Shown here: positions 18,150 through 27,176 of the stretch, one piece after another
Numbering within the stretch: position 1 is the stretch's first letter
Layout of the letters: every line of letters begins with the position of its first letter
From: Ruminococcus sp.
GTDB taxonomy: Bacteria; Bacillota; Clostridia; Oscillospirales; Ruminococcaceae
Assembly: GCA_029060755.1 (NCBI GenBank)
Contig: JAIDTI010000023.1
Span: 117,565 to 181,564, forward strand
Length of the DNA stretch: 64,000 nucleotides
Direction: 5' to 3'
Notes under the pieces: generated by a model
Database searches by the model: none
Told to the model about the DNA's origin: nothing
Seen by the model: the letters and a program-made list of their open reading frames with translations, nothing else
Program-made: the position numbers and the translations under genes

Positions 18150-19451
18150 TTGGATAAATTTGTTATTAAAGGCGGAAGAAAACTTACAGGCGAAGTTACT
18201 ATAAGTGGTGCAAAAAATGCTGCTGTTGCGATACTTCCTGCTGTTATTCTGTCAGATGAGGCGTGTACAATTGAGAATGTGCCGTCAATAAGCGACGTGA
18301 ATATCTGCATACAGATTCTTACGGAAATGGGAGCATCTGTTACAAAAATCGACAAGGAAACCTACAGAATAGACCCGACAACAATCAAAAACTGTTGTGT
18401 GCCTTATGAATACGCAAGAAAAATGCGTGCATCATATTACTTTTTAGGTGCATTGCTTGGAAAATTCAAGAAAGCAAGAGTATCAATGCCGGGCGGTTGT
18501 CCTCTGGGAGACAGACCTATCGACCAGCATCTCAAAGCATTTTCGGCATTAGGTGCGGAACACACTCTCACGCAAGGAATGGTTGATTTAACCGCAGATA
18601 AACTCATTGGAAGTCAGATATTTTTTGATGTTGTAACAGTCGGCGCAACAATGAACGCAATGCTTGCGGCTGTAAAAGCAGAGGGACTTACTGTTATTGA
18701 AAATGCGGCAAAAGAACCTCATATTGTTGACCTTGCAAACTTCCTTAACTCAATGGGTGCTGATATTATGGGAGCAGGTACGGACGTTATAAAAATACGT
18801 GGTGTAGCTCATCTTCACGGTGCTGATTATGCGGTAATTCCCGACCAGATTGAAGCAGGAACATTTATGGCTGCTGTTGCAGCTACAAAAGGCGATGTAA
18901 TGATTAAGAACGTGATACCGAAACACCTTGAATCAATCACAAAAAAACTTGAAAAAATCGGTGTGAATATTGAGCAGTTCGATGACAGTATTCGTGTATG
19001 GGTTGATGGTCCTTTGGTAAAAGCAAATGTCAAGACAGCTCCGCACCCCGGATTCCCGACAGATATGCAGTCGCAGATTGCAACGCTTCTCACACTGGCA
19101 GAGGGTACAAGTATAGTTACGGAAAACATATGGGAACAGCGATTCCGCTATGTTGACGAACTTCGCAGAATGGGTGCTGATATAACAGTAAACGGCAAAG
19201 TCGCACTGATTGAGGGTACTGGAAAACTTATGGGCGCACCTGTCAAGGCTTGTGATTTGCGTGCAGGTGCAGCACTGATAATTGCAGGACTTGCCGCAAG
19301 CGGTGTAACTGAAATTGAAGACATATACCATATAGAGCGTGGCTATGACTGTATGGAGGGTAAACTCCGTGCATTGGGTGCTGATATTGAAAAAGTCAGC
19401 GTACCTGATAAGCAGTCCGTAAAGCATGAGGAAGTCAAGAAAGCTATATAA
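18150..19451 (+). CDS. murA: UDP-N-acetylglucosamine 1-carboxyvinyltransferase
   Basis: 433 residues starting at TTG 18150, nine bases after AAGGAG. The catalytic cysteine is in RVSMPGGCPLGDRPIDQH (Cys about 117), so this homologue is fosfomycin-target type. It makes the first committed precursor of peptidoglycan in the cytoplasm. The conserved GAKNAAV lysine and asparagine are at residues 22-23. A terminator follows at 19461. Which of the two firmicute murA paralogues it is cannot be told here. Confidence 0.97.
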   Translation: MDKFVIKGGRKLTGEVTISGAKNAAVAILPAVILSDEACTIENVPSISDVNICIQILTEMGASVTKIDKETYRIDPTTIKNCCVPYEYARKMRASYYFLGALLGKFKKARVSMPGGCPLGDRPIDQHLKAFSALGAEHTLTQGMVDLTADKLIGSQIFFDVVTVGATMNAMLAAVKAEGLTVIENAAKEPHIVDLANFLNSMGADIMGAGTDVIKIRGVAHLHGADYAVIPDQIEAGTFMAAVAATKGDVMIKNVIPKHLESITKKLEKIGVNIEQFDDSIRVWVDGPLVKANVKTAPHPGFPTDMQSQIATLLTLAEGTSIVTENIWEQRFRYVDELRRMGADITVNGKVALIEGTGKLMGAPVKACDLRAGAALIIAGLAASGVTEIEDIYHIERGYDCMEGKLRALGADIEKVSVPDKQSVKHEEVKKAI

Positions 19452-19460
19452 AATGTTCAG

Positions 19461-19500
19461 AAAAAGTCTTGTTTCTGTGATATGAGATAAGACTTTTTTC
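19461..19500 (+). terminator. murA terminator
   Basis: AAAAAGTCTT paired with AAGACTTTTT, T-tract of six. Confidence 0.9.
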
Positions 19501-19598
19501 ATATGCAAAAATTTTTTTCTGAAATAGTGTAAGGTTTTTCTGTAAAAGTTGTGTATATTAATAGAACACATCAAAAAGCAGAAATGAGGTGCATATCT

Positions 19599-20159
19599 AT
19601 GGAAGATAAGGATATTGTGCAGTTGTTTTGGGACAGAAATGAACAGGCAATAACTGAAACATCTTCAAAATACGGTCACTACTGTTTCAGCATAGCCAGA
19701 AATATACTCAATAACCGTGAAGATGCTGAAGAATGTGTCAATGACACGTATCTGAACACATGGAAAAGTATACCTCCGCACAAGCCTGAAATGCTTTCTA
19801 CTTTTCTTGGAAAAATCGTCAGAAATCTGTCTTTTAACAAATACAAGTCTGTTCACTCTATGAAGCGTGGCGGATATGAAATTTCTCTGATACTTGATGA
19901 ACTGGCAGAAATTGTTTCTGATGAAGAATCTGTTGAGGATAATATAATTAGAAACGAACTGCTAAAAACTATTGATAATTTTATCAGCACACTTTCAGCT
20001 GAAAAAAAATATATATTTATCCGTCGATACTGGTACTCCGACAAAATAACAGCAATTGCAAATCAATGCGGACGCACTGAAAACTCTGTTAATGTTGAAC
20101 TAAACCGCATAAGAAAAAAATTGCGTGATTATCTTACAGAAAGAGGGTATGAAATATGA
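19599..20159 (+). CDS. ECF-type sigma-70 family factor
   Basis: 186 residues. Region 2 is seen in ITETSSKYGHYCFSIARNIL and the DAEECVNDTYLNTWKSIPP segment; region 4 in IANQCGRTENSVNVELNRI. The YRYWYSDKIT-like RRYWYSDKITAIA is typical of the clostridial sigma-70 group that pairs with small membrane proteins. ATG 19599 follows GAGGT. The stop overlaps the next start by four bases (ATGA), so the two are co-translated as a sigma/anti-sigma pair. Confidence 0.9.
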   Translation: MEDKDIVQLFWDRNEQAITETSSKYGHYCFSIARNILNNREDAEECVNDTYLNTWKSIPPHKPEMLSTFLGKIVRNLSFNKYKSVHSMKRGGYEISLILDELAEIVSDEESVEDNIIRNELLKTIDNFISTLSAEKKYIFIRRYWYSDKITAIANQCGRTENSVNVELNRIRKKLRDYLTERGYEI

Positions 20160-20734
20160 AAAAAGAGCAGTTTTATGCACTTCTTGGTGATATTGATGAA
20201 GCGACCGTTAAATCTGCCGAAAATCCACCTGTCAGGAAAAAGCATATATGGCTGAAATATACTGTTTCTCTGGTTGCCTGTTCTGTATTGATTATTGGCA
20301 TAGGATTCAGCCTTAAAAACAGAGGCGAACATTTGATTGAGTATTCCACTATTGATACTTCAGAAGAAAATATAGCATTGGAACATAAAAATATCAATGT
20401 TTATTATGTGAGTAATAATGAGTTGCTTTCTGTATCTGAATATCTGCCTTGTTCACCTGATGAAGTATTCAGAGCATGGAAAAAAGCAAATAATATCGGA
20501 AATGAAGTGGAATTAATTAAAGTCGAAATTAAAAGCAACGGAATGGAAAGCAAGGATTCATTTACAGCAAATTATACTGTTGGTGACAAGTTTATTATGG
20601 AAGTAACCATAACGGAAAACCTTAAAGACTATTATTCGATGATACCTGAAGATAAATTGCTTGAATCGTTACACTTGTCATTAATCGGATACCATAATAT
20701 TGATTTTGATGAGTATTATATTAACTTTGAATAA
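20156..20734 (+). CDS. Putative anti-sigma factor, single-pass membrane protein
   Basis: 192 residues with a cytoplasmic N-terminus of about 32 residues, one membrane helix (YTVSLVACSVLIIGIGFSL) and an extracytoplasmic domain. It overlaps the sigma gene by ATGA, which with its topology suggests it holds the sigma factor at the membrane until a signal arrives. I do not see a zinc anti-sigma motif, so the assignment rests on position and topology. Confidence 0.7.
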   Translation: MKKEQFYALLGDIDEATVKSAENPPVRKKHIWLKYTVSLVACSVLIIGIGFSLKNRGEHLIEYSTIDTSEENIALEHKNINVYYVSNNELLSVSEYLPCSPDEVFRAWKKANNIGNEVELIKVEIKSNGMESKDSFTANYTVGDKFIMEVTITENLKDYYSMIPEDKLLESLHLSLIGYHNIDFDEYYINFE

Positions 20735-20743
20735 TAACAATAG

Positions 20744-20784
20744 GACAGATGCTTTTTATTGTGGGAGTGTCTGTCTTTTTCTTT
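20744..20784 (+). terminator. Terminator after the sigma/anti-sigma pair
   Basis: GACAGA paired with TCTGTC across a 20-base loop, then TTTTTCTTTT. Confidence 0.7.
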
Positions 20785-20792
20785 TCAAATGA

Positions 20793-20821
20793 TTGACTTT
20801 TTCAATATAGTTTGATATAAT
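20793..20821 (+). promoter_or_regulatory. Promoter of the LRR gene
   Basis: TTGACT, 17-base spacer, TATAAT with an extended TGA. The leader to the start codon at 20956 is about 130 bases. Confidence 0.75.
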
Positions 20822-20955
20822 ATATGTAGAATTTGCTTTTTAATAAGAGTAAACACAAAAAATTTATAGTTACTTTTGCAACTGAAATTATCCTGAATAT
20901 TGTTGTGGCGATATTTTCTATGTAACAGTTTACATAATGAGTATGGGAGAAAATT

Positions 20956-21849
20956 ATGTACAAAAAATATGGCGTGTTTGATTACGAAATTTTTGAGGAT
21001 TGTATTATTATTGCAGGCTGTGACGAATCAGCAGCAAAAATTGAAATTCCTGCTGAAATAGAGGGACTGACTGTTGAAGTTATTAACGAAAATGCCTTTG
21101 CAAATCATCAGAATCTGACATCTGTTGTAATTCCCGACAGCGTGAAGTATATTGAACAGTTTGCCTTTTCAGACTGTATAAATCTAAAATCAGTGAATAT
21201 TTCAAACAAGCTGAAATATATAAGCAGAGGTGCTTTTTTCAATTGTCAGAGTTTAGAATCAATAACACTTCCTGAAAGTATTGAGGTTATTTCAGAAAAC
21301 GCATTTGAGGAATGTACAAAGCTACAGTCCATAAATCTTCCATATGGCTTAATATGCATAAAAACAGAGACTTTTTCAGGCTGTGAAAGTCTGAAATCAA
21401 TAAAACTGCCCGAAAGTCTGATATATATTGATAATTTTGCATTTTCTAATTGCTGGGAACTTACATCAATCGTAATTCCCGATAATGTATACTGCATCAG
21501 CTACGGAATATTCATGAACTGCGAAAAGCTGGAATCTGTAAAAATTTCAAAGAACGCTGAAACTATAAGTCCGCAGGCTTTCAGAAGTTGTGAGAGCCTG
21601 AAATCAGTAACAATTCCCGCAGGAGTGAAAAGTATCGGACTATGTGCATTTTGGAACTGCACAAGTCTGACATCAGTAACAATATTAAGTCACGAATGTT
21701 ATATTCACGACAGACCTGATACATTTTCAGATTTTTACAATAATTTCAATGGTACTATTTACGGCTATGACAATTCAACTGCACAAAAATATGCCGAAAA
21801 ATACAACAGAAAATTTATTTCACTTGATAAAGCTTTTGATAATAAATAA
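20956..21849 (+). CDS. BspA-type leucine-rich repeat protein
   Basis: 297 residues made of about nine LRR_5 units of 23 residues (FSDCINLKSVNISNKLKYIS, FEECTKLQSINLPYGLICI). It has no signal peptide, lipobox or anchor, so it is probably cytoplasmic or exported by another route. Such repeats bind proteins; the partner is unknown. ATG 20956 follows GGGAGA. A weak hairpin after the stop (21851-21877) resembles the terminator at 24208. Confidence 0.85.
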   Translation: MYKKYGVFDYEIFEDCIIIAGCDESAAKIEIPAEIEGLTVEVINENAFANHQNLTSVVIPDSVKYIEQFAFSDCINLKSVNISNKLKYISRGAFFNCQSLESITLPESIEVISENAFEECTKLQSINLPYGLICIKTETFSGCESLKSIKLPESLIYIDNFAFSNCWELTSIVIPDNVYCISYGIFMNCEKLESVKISKNAETISPQAFRSCESLKSVTIPAGVKSIGLCAFWNCTSLTSVTILSHECYIHDRPDTFSDFYNNFNGTIYGYDNSTAQKYAEKYNRKFISLDKAFDNK

Positions 21850-21883
21850 AAAAGCTTTAAGTTAAACTTACAGCTTAAATATT

Positions 21884-22264
21884 ATGGAAGAATATTATGT
21901 GTGGAGAATATGGACTAATGAAAGGATTGATTGGCAAATGATTAAAGTTGATGGCAAAAAGATTATAACAAATACAGGTTAATTATTATTTGAAAAGAAT
22001 GTTATAGAAGCTGTTGAAGAAAATGACATAATTATCATTGTTTTTGATACCGATGAGCATAGAAATGTGTATTGTTACACAATCAATCATCAGCTTTTGT
22101 GGTAGATAGAAAAAGTTCCAGTCGAAATAGGTGGAACAGAAGAATGTACATATGTTAGTGTAGGTTTAAATAATGGTGTTTGTAGAGTTGTTGATTTTTG
22201 GGGTAGAAGTTTTGTTGTTGACATTACAAACGGAAAAGTAATATCTATGAATATTGTTAAATAA
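21884..22264 (+). pseudogene. Unknown gene with two nonsense codons
   Basis: One frame is readable from ATG 21884 to TAA 22262, 126 codons, and encodes a coherent protein rich in Ile, Val and Glu, but it is cut by TAA at 21980-21982 and TAG at 22103-22105. TAG replaces what is probably Trp after QLLW. No frameshift is seen, so decay is recent. The family is unrecognised; the size and acid-rich, Trp-rich composition resemble the neighbouring split gene at 22334. Reading requires two corrections, so the product is not made. Confidence 0.7.
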
Positions 22265-22466
22265 ATTGAGGCAGGCGATAAAGTTCTTTCTGAAAATTAT
22301 GGAGATTGTATTAAACAGAACAGGAGATTTATTATGAAATATCGAATTTCAAAATATCACCCATTATTTTCAAAATATGTTGATGACTGGACTTCTTTAA
22401 CTGATATTGGCGACAAAAGATATAATTTAACATTGGAAATATATTTTCAATATGAAGATATGTATA

Positions 22467-22650
22467 GTGACATCCTCCCCCACTTAAAGAGGCGGGGGCT
22501 TCCTCTTGCTAAAGCAAGCAGTCGGTTCTCGTTCGATAGCACCAATGTACTAAGCATAAGCGAGCTAACCCCGTGTGTCCCACGGTTTTTTTATTTTGAG
22601 TTATGCTAAAACTAACCGCATACCTTCGTTTCTGATATTTATTGCGGCGT
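22467..22650 (-). ncRNA. Omega-RNA (TnpB guide RNA) scaffold at the element end
   Basis: In tnpB direction this stretch follows the gene and ends GAAGCCCCCGCCTCTTT-AAGTGGGGGAGGATGTCAC, the shape of published TnpB right-end RNAs. The following host bases (22466 downward) would be the guide. The 5' end of the RNA is not visible, so the start near 22650 is a guess. Confidence 0.55.
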
Positions 22651-23698
22651 TTATGTCTCTGTCATGATGTGTTCCGCAATCTGGACAATCCCACGCACGT
22701 ATACTAAGATTCTTTGTTTCTGAATTTTTGTAACCACAGCAGGAACAAATCTGACTGCTTGCAAAAAACTTATCCACTTTTACAAGTTTTCTGCCCATTT
22801 CTTCAAGTTTGTACTGCAAAAAAATTGTGAACATACCCCAGCCGTTATCAGCAACAGATTTACCGAAATGCAGGGATTGTGCCATTGCTTTCATATCCAG
22901 ATTTTCAATGCAGATACAATCATAGGCATTGGCTATCTGCCTTGACTGCTTGTGCAGAAAATCTTTACGCTGATTTGCAACTTTTTCATGCAGTTCTGCG
23001 ACCTTAATCCGCTGTTTATTACAATTATTTGAGCCTTTCTGCATAAGTGACAATTTTCTCTGTTCACGTTTCAGACGTTTTTCGGCTTGCCTGTAATATC
23101 TTGGATAACACGGCTCATTTCCGTTGCTGTCCTTATATAATTCGTGCATGGAAAAGTCAAGACCTAAAAAATTATTAAGTTCTGTTTCATGTACTTGGTT
23201 TTCATACTCAAACAGAACACTTGCATAATATTTTCCGCTTGATGTCTGACTGACTGTCACAGATTTCAGCTTATAATCTGATGGAATATTCCTATGCTGT
23301 TTCAGTTTCACAAGTCCAACTTTAGGCAATTTAATATAACCATTTTCAATTTTGATATTACTGCCAATACAATTGGTTGTATAGCTTTTTCTGTTTTTAT
23401 GTCTGGACTTGAATTTCGGAAATCCACTTTTAGGATTGGAAAAAAAGTTAGTAAACGCTTTTTGAAGATTCATCTGTGCATTTGCAAGTGCCAGACTGTC
23501 AACTTCTTTCAGCCATTCAAATTCAGTTTTGTATTGTGCAGGCGTATTATTTAACTTTTGTTTAGTTTCTTCATAATACTTGATTTTATCTAACAACATT
23601 TTGTTATAAATAAATCTTGCACAGCCAAAAGTTCTGGCAAACAGAACTTTCTGTTCTTCATCGGGATATATTCTGAATTTATAGGCTTTGTTTGCCAT
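22601..23698 (-). CDS. tnpB: TnpB RNA-guided nuclease
   Basis: 365 residues with OrfB_IS605 and OrfB_Zn_ribbon domains. The RuvC residues are present: Asp 181 (GLDFSM), Glu 265 (CIENLDMK) and Asp 348 (HDRDINAA). The zinc ribbon has C318-x-x-C321 and C338-x-x-C341. It is a programmable DNA nuclease guided by the omega-RNA encoded at the element end. ATG 23698 lies seven bases after GAGGTG; an upstream ATG at 23719 lacks a good site. All catalytic residues appear intact, so this copy could be active. Confidence 0.95.
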   Translation of the reverse strand: MANKAYKFRIYPDEEQKVLFARTFGCARFIYNKMLLDKIKYYEETKQKLNNTPAQYKTEFEWLKEVDSLALANAQMNLQKAFTNFFSNPKSGFPKFKSRHKNRKSYTTNCIGSNIKIENGYIKLPKVGLVKLKQHRNIPSDYKLKSVTVSQTSSGKYYASVLFEYENQVHETELNNFLGLDFSMHELYKDSNGNEPCYPRYYRQAEKRLKREQRKLSLMQKGSNNCNKQRIKVAELHEKVANQRKDFLHKQSRQIANAYDCICIENLDMKAMAQSLHFGKSVADNGWGMFTIFLQYKLEEMGRKLVKVDKFFASSQICSCCGYKNSETKNLSIRAWDCPDCGTHHDRDINAAINIRNEGMRLVLA

Positions 23699-24207
23699 TG
23701 CTTTCACCTCTACTTTCATAATATCATTTTATCATATCATCTTTTATTTGTCAACAATCTGATGCAATTCATCCCCCACTTTTGCTCACTTTGTTCGCTT
23801 AGAAGTGGGGGATTTCTTGCTGATATTGGTTAAAAGTGTCATGAATTTATTGGACATAAATAATGATAACAAAATTAAAATAACTGATTTTGAGGGTTCG
23901 TTTAAATGGGATAATTTACAAGCAAAACAATATGAGTTAGATGAATCTGTACTTGCATTATATGAAAAAGACTATACAAAAGATATATATCTGGATTTAT
24001 ATAATGGCAAAAGATTTTTTGATTATTGCAAACTTCCGTCGTTGCTTAAAATTTTGTTAAGAGAAGAAGCATGGTTTGTCATATCTGTTGATGATTATAA
24101 AATTGATGTTGGGTATGATTATTATATTCATATAGATACATCACAAGATTTAATCAAAAAAGCAAATCTGATTCCTGATGGAATATATCTTGAAAAATTT
24201 TGATAAA

Positions 24208-24243
24208 CAAAAAAGCTGTAGGTTAGACTTACAGCTTTTTTTT
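24208..24243. terminator. Bidirectional terminator
   Basis: AAAAAGCTGTA paired with TACAGCTTTTT, with A- and T-tracts on both sides. It serves the split gene on plus and psd on minus. A degenerate copy lies at 21848-21877. Confidence 0.85.
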
Positions 24244-25095
24244 ACCTATTTTTTCACCGTATCTGACAACTGTTTCATATCCTTGTACAGAATTTGCAAG
24301 TATATCCTTATCAACCGATACTGTATTTTTCTCAAAAAGCAATACCACAGTAGAACCGCCGTACTCAAACATACCCTTTTCCGCACCCTTTACAACAGTG
24401 TGTGTATGCAAGTGATGATTTTTTATGCGTCCGACAAGCATAGCACCGACTTCAATATATACAACATCTCCGAAATTTTCAGTATGGAGCATTGTATATT
24501 CACGGCTGTTTCTTTTGTAGATGTTGTATTTTTCAAGTGCAATCGGATTTACTGTATGAAGTTCACCGTTTATGTGAACATTTTCAGTCTTTGTGCCGTT
24601 ATCTATATAACAGTAGCGGTGATAATCGTCTACACAAAGGCGGAAAATCATACAGTAACCGCTCTTGTAACGTCTTGCAATGAAGTCATTGCAGAGCAGG
24701 TCGGAAATTCTGTAGTACGAATTTTTTATCCTGAAAATGCTTTTGTCATTTATTTTGTACACAGTCAGCTTTGAATCGCACGGACTTATCAGACTTTCTG
24801 CACTCATATCAATCGGACGGAGTTCAGGGCGGATTTTTCTTGTAAAGAAATCATTGAATGATGTATACTTTTTTTTGTGATATTCTGAAAGATTTATTCC
24901 GCTTTTCCTGATAAATGGCTTTATTATGGGTACTGATAAAGGCGAATCCATGAATTTGCCTGCAATTTCTGATATAACTGAAGCTGTCAGGACTTTTAGC
25001 AAAATACGTCCGAATATTGTATTATACAGAAAATCAAGTGCTTTGTCCTGTCCGCTGTCTGATTGAATAATTCTGCCATTTCTGTCTTTTATCAT
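24229..25095 (-). CDS. psd: Phosphatidylserine decarboxylase proenzyme
   Basis: 288 residues. The processing site is GGST at 246-249 (EYGGSTVVLLF); Ser 248 would become the pyruvoyl group, in the GGST variant used by clostridial enzymes in place of LGST. The C-terminal MLVGRIKNHH segment and the D-H catalytic region (DDYHRYCY) are as in the family. It makes phosphatidylethanolamine at the membrane. ATG 25095 follows GAGGGA and lies two bases after the DUF2262 gene, so it is last in a four-gene unit. Confidence 0.93.
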   Translation of the reverse strand: MIKDRNGRIIQSDSGQDKALDFLYNTIFGRILLKVLTASVISEIAGKFMDSPLSVPIIKPFIRKSGINLSEYHKKKYTSFNDFFTRKIRPELRPIDMSAESLISPCDSKLTVYKINDKSIFRIKNSYYRISDLLCNDFIARRYKSGYCMIFRLCVDDYHRYCYIDNGTKTENVHINGELHTVNPIALEKYNIYKRNSREYTMLHTENFGDVVYIEVGAMLVGRIKNHHLHTHTVVKGAEKGMFEYGGSTVVLLFEKNTVSVDKDILANSVQGYETVVRYGEKIGKKKL

Positions 25096-25097
25096 GA

Positions 25098-25931
25098 TTA
25101 TCCCTCAATTTGTGCAGTGTCAACACCATTTTCTATACTTCCATAAACTGTTACGGAATGTCCCCAGAACATATCATCATCATAAAACCAGAACGTAAAT
25201 TCTCCGTTTTTATAAACAGAAATATCACTTAATTCTATACGCTTTGCAAATTCTTCTTCTGTAATTTCAGGCGGTTCTATTATTTCGTCGTTTTCTTCGT
25301 CATAATCATCTTCAGCCCAGTCGTTAGCAAGTTCTGTAAGTTGTTCAGCAGCGGATTTTCTGATTATATCGTCCCATGTCTGCTGATTTTGTACTAAATT
25401 AACAGCCATTGCTATTATGTCATTCCAGTCAGATTGATTATTGATGTCAACTTCAATTGATATATTCACATCATTTCCGCACCATTTTATATCATTTTCA
25501 AAATTTCCAAACTCCTTGTTAAGAATAAGCTCACCAAGAACATCATCAGATATTTTGATTTCACGCTTATACTCTGTCAGTATTTCCTCAAACGGTTCAA
25601 AAGTGATATTCTGTTCGATAACATCAGTAATATAATAAATATTGTCACTGTTTTTGTTTCTTCTTGCATATATTCTGTAAATTGACAAATTATTGAAACG
25701 TTTTGCATATTCATAAGATTTTAATTCATCATCAGTGATTACCCATGATATACGACCGTCTTTATATGTTGCACCTGATTTAACATCATAAGAAGCTAAA
25801 AGTCTTGTCGATGCAGTCCAGAAGTCCTGATTGCCTGAACGTCCTGCTCCTGTAGCATTTTCTGCTGTAAGAATAATTATCTCACGCACTTCATCATAAT
25901 AGAGAGTATCTTCCTGTTTTGGAATATTCAT
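25098..25931 (-). CDS. DUF2262 domain protein
   Basis: 277 residues. The C-terminal segment FTFWFYDDDMFWGHSVTVYG is the DUF2262 signature; the N-terminal half (YYITDVIEQNITFEPF) is not recognised. Acidic, no membrane segment. It lies between the acyl-CoA dehydratase-type activator genes and psd with three- and two-base gaps, so it is co-transcribed with them. ATG 25931 follows GGAGG. DUF2262 has no proven role known to me. Confidence 0.85.
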   Translation of the reverse strand: MNIPKQEDTLYYDEVREIIILTAENATGAGRSGNQDFWTASTRLLASYDVKSGATYKDGRISWVITDDELKSYEYAKRFNNLSIYRIYARRNKNSDNIYYITDVIEQNITFEPFEEILTEYKREIKISDDVLGELILNKEFGNFENDIKWCGNDVNISIEVDINNQSDWNDIIAMAVNLVQNQQTWDDIIRKSAAEQLTELANDWAEDDYDEENDEIIEPPEITEEEFAKRIELSDISVYKNGEFTFWFYDDDMFWGHSVTVYGSIENGVDTAQIEG

Positions 25932-25934
25932 GAA

Positions 25935-27161
25935 TTACCTCCTCGCATTTGCAAGCATCAGCTTTATTCTGTTTTCCTGATTAACCCTTGTTGCACCAGG
26001 GTCATAGTCTATCGCAACAATATTCGCATTCGGATTATTCTGCTTGATTACACGTGACATACCCTTTGCAACTATATGATTCGGCAGACAGCCGAAAGGT
26101 TGAGTGCAGATAATATTTTCCACTCCTGATTGTGCAAGTGATGCCATTTCAGCAGGTATAAGCCAGCCCTCACCCATAACAACACCCTGATTGATGTATT
26201 CGTCAGCAAGTGAACGGAGATGCTCAAAATCGTGCAAAGGCTCAAACTTGCCGTTTTCTTTCATAACTTTTATAAGTTCTTTTTGTTTTGAGTATATGAG
26301 TTTATAGCCGATTTTGTATATTTCCGACTGCATAGTTTTGTGGTCGTATATTTTTGCATCATTGAATGTTCCAGCGGCACAATACATGACAAATTCAAGA
26401 AGTGACGGCACAATCGGCTCACACCCCTCTGAAATCAGAAAATCCTCAAGATGATTATTTGCAAGCGGAGAGTATTTTACATATATCTCCCCTACTATGC
26501 CGACTTTTATCTTTTTTTCATCAGACAATCTGATGTTGCCGAAATCATTCAGAATATTTCTGTACAGCTTTTTTGTATGGGTATACTCATTACTTCCCGT
26601 GCGGAAAATATCGCCTAATTTCTTTTGCCATTTATCAAGTGTTTTCTGCGCATCACCCTTATTTATCTCATAAGTACGGCACTTATTATAGCATGTCATA
26701 AGCAAATCGCCATAAAGTACAGCATAAAGCAATTTAAGAAACATTGGTGCTGTCACCTTGAAAGCACTGTCTTTTTCAAGTCCGCTGAAATTAAGTGATA
26801 CAACGGGAACTTGCGGAAAATTACGCTCAACAGCTTTTCTCAACAGGAATATATAATTTGATGCACGACAGCCACCGCCAGTTTGAGTAATAAGCAGTGC
26901 GGTTTTGTCGGGGTCGTATTTTCCGCTTTTGAGAGCGTCCATGAATTGTCCTATAACAAGGAGTGCAGGATAACAGGCATCATTGTGGACGTTTTTCAGT
27001 CCCTCATCAACAACATTTCTTGACTCATTTTCAAGCAGTTCCATATTATAGCCCTTGCTTTCAAAAATAGCTATAAGTAACTTGAAATGAATCGGGAGCA
27101 TATTCGGCACAAGTATTTTATGTGTTTTTATCATATCTTCGGTAAACTTGACATAAGCCAT
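25935..27161 (-). CDS. DUF2229-type component of 2-hydroxyacyl-CoA dehydratase-like system
   Basis: 408 residues of the COG3580/HgdB-like group. Conserved Cys pairs are visible (NDACYPALLVIGQ, TQTGGGCRASNYIFLL, CTQPFGCLPNHI), suiting an iron-sulfur cluster. It follows the activator ATPase by 15 bases, with GGAGG upstream. The known relatives are partners in reductive acyl-CoA dehydration, but the substrate here is undetermined. Confidence 0.85.
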   Translation of the reverse strand: MAYVKFTEDMIKTHKILVPNMLPIHFKLLIAIFESKGYNMELLENESRNVVDEGLKNVHNDACYPALLVIGQFMDALKSGKYDPDKTALLITQTGGGCRASNYIFLLRKAVERNFPQVPVVSLNFSGLEKDSAFKVTAPMFLKLLYAVLYGDLLMTCYNKCRTYEINKGDAQKTLDKWQKKLGDIFRTGSNEYTHTKKLYRNILNDFGNIRLSDEKKIKVGIVGEIYVKYSPLANNHLEDFLISEGCEPIVPSLLEFVMYCAAGTFNDAKIYDHKTMQSEIYKIGYKLIYSKQKELIKVMKENGKFEPLHDFEHLRSLADEYINQGVVMGEGWLIPAEMASLAQSGVENIICTQPFGCLPNHIVAKGMSRVIKQNNPNANIVAIDYDPGATRVNQENRIKLMLANARR

Positions 27162-27176
27162 TTTACAACACCTCCT

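Larger units (their letters stand above)
22467..23820 (-). mobile_element. IS200/IS605-type tnpB-only element
   Basis: 1354 bases containing tnpB only, no Y1 transposase. Both ends hold palindromes: CCCCCACTT with AGGCGGGGG near 22477-22499 and CCCCCACTT with AAGTGGGGG near 23772-23810. There is no target duplication, as expected for this family. The boundaries are inferred: excision at these points restores the host frame and leaves the omega-RNA end GTCAC. It was probably moved by a TnpA supplied elsewhere. Confidence 0.85.
22334..24203 (+). pseudogene. Unknown gene split by a tnpB element
   Basis: The N-terminal part (22334-22466, begins MKYRISKYHPLFSKYVDDWT after AGGAG) and the C-terminal part (23821-24203, ends IPDGIYLEKF) lie on either side of a 1.35-kb insertion. 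Removing 22467-23820 restores one frame of about 172 codons. The protein is acidic, small and without membrane segments; family unknown. It may resemble immunity-type proteins, but I cannot support that. A terminator follows at 24208. Confidence 0.75.

Noticed and set aside
18933..19574. 213-codon frame on the minus strand
   Set aside because: Lies opposite murA with coding-like length but no ribosome site and no recognisable protein; a shadow of murA.
24178..24774. 198-codon plus frame
   Set aside because: Opposite psd; hydrophobic shadow without a start site.
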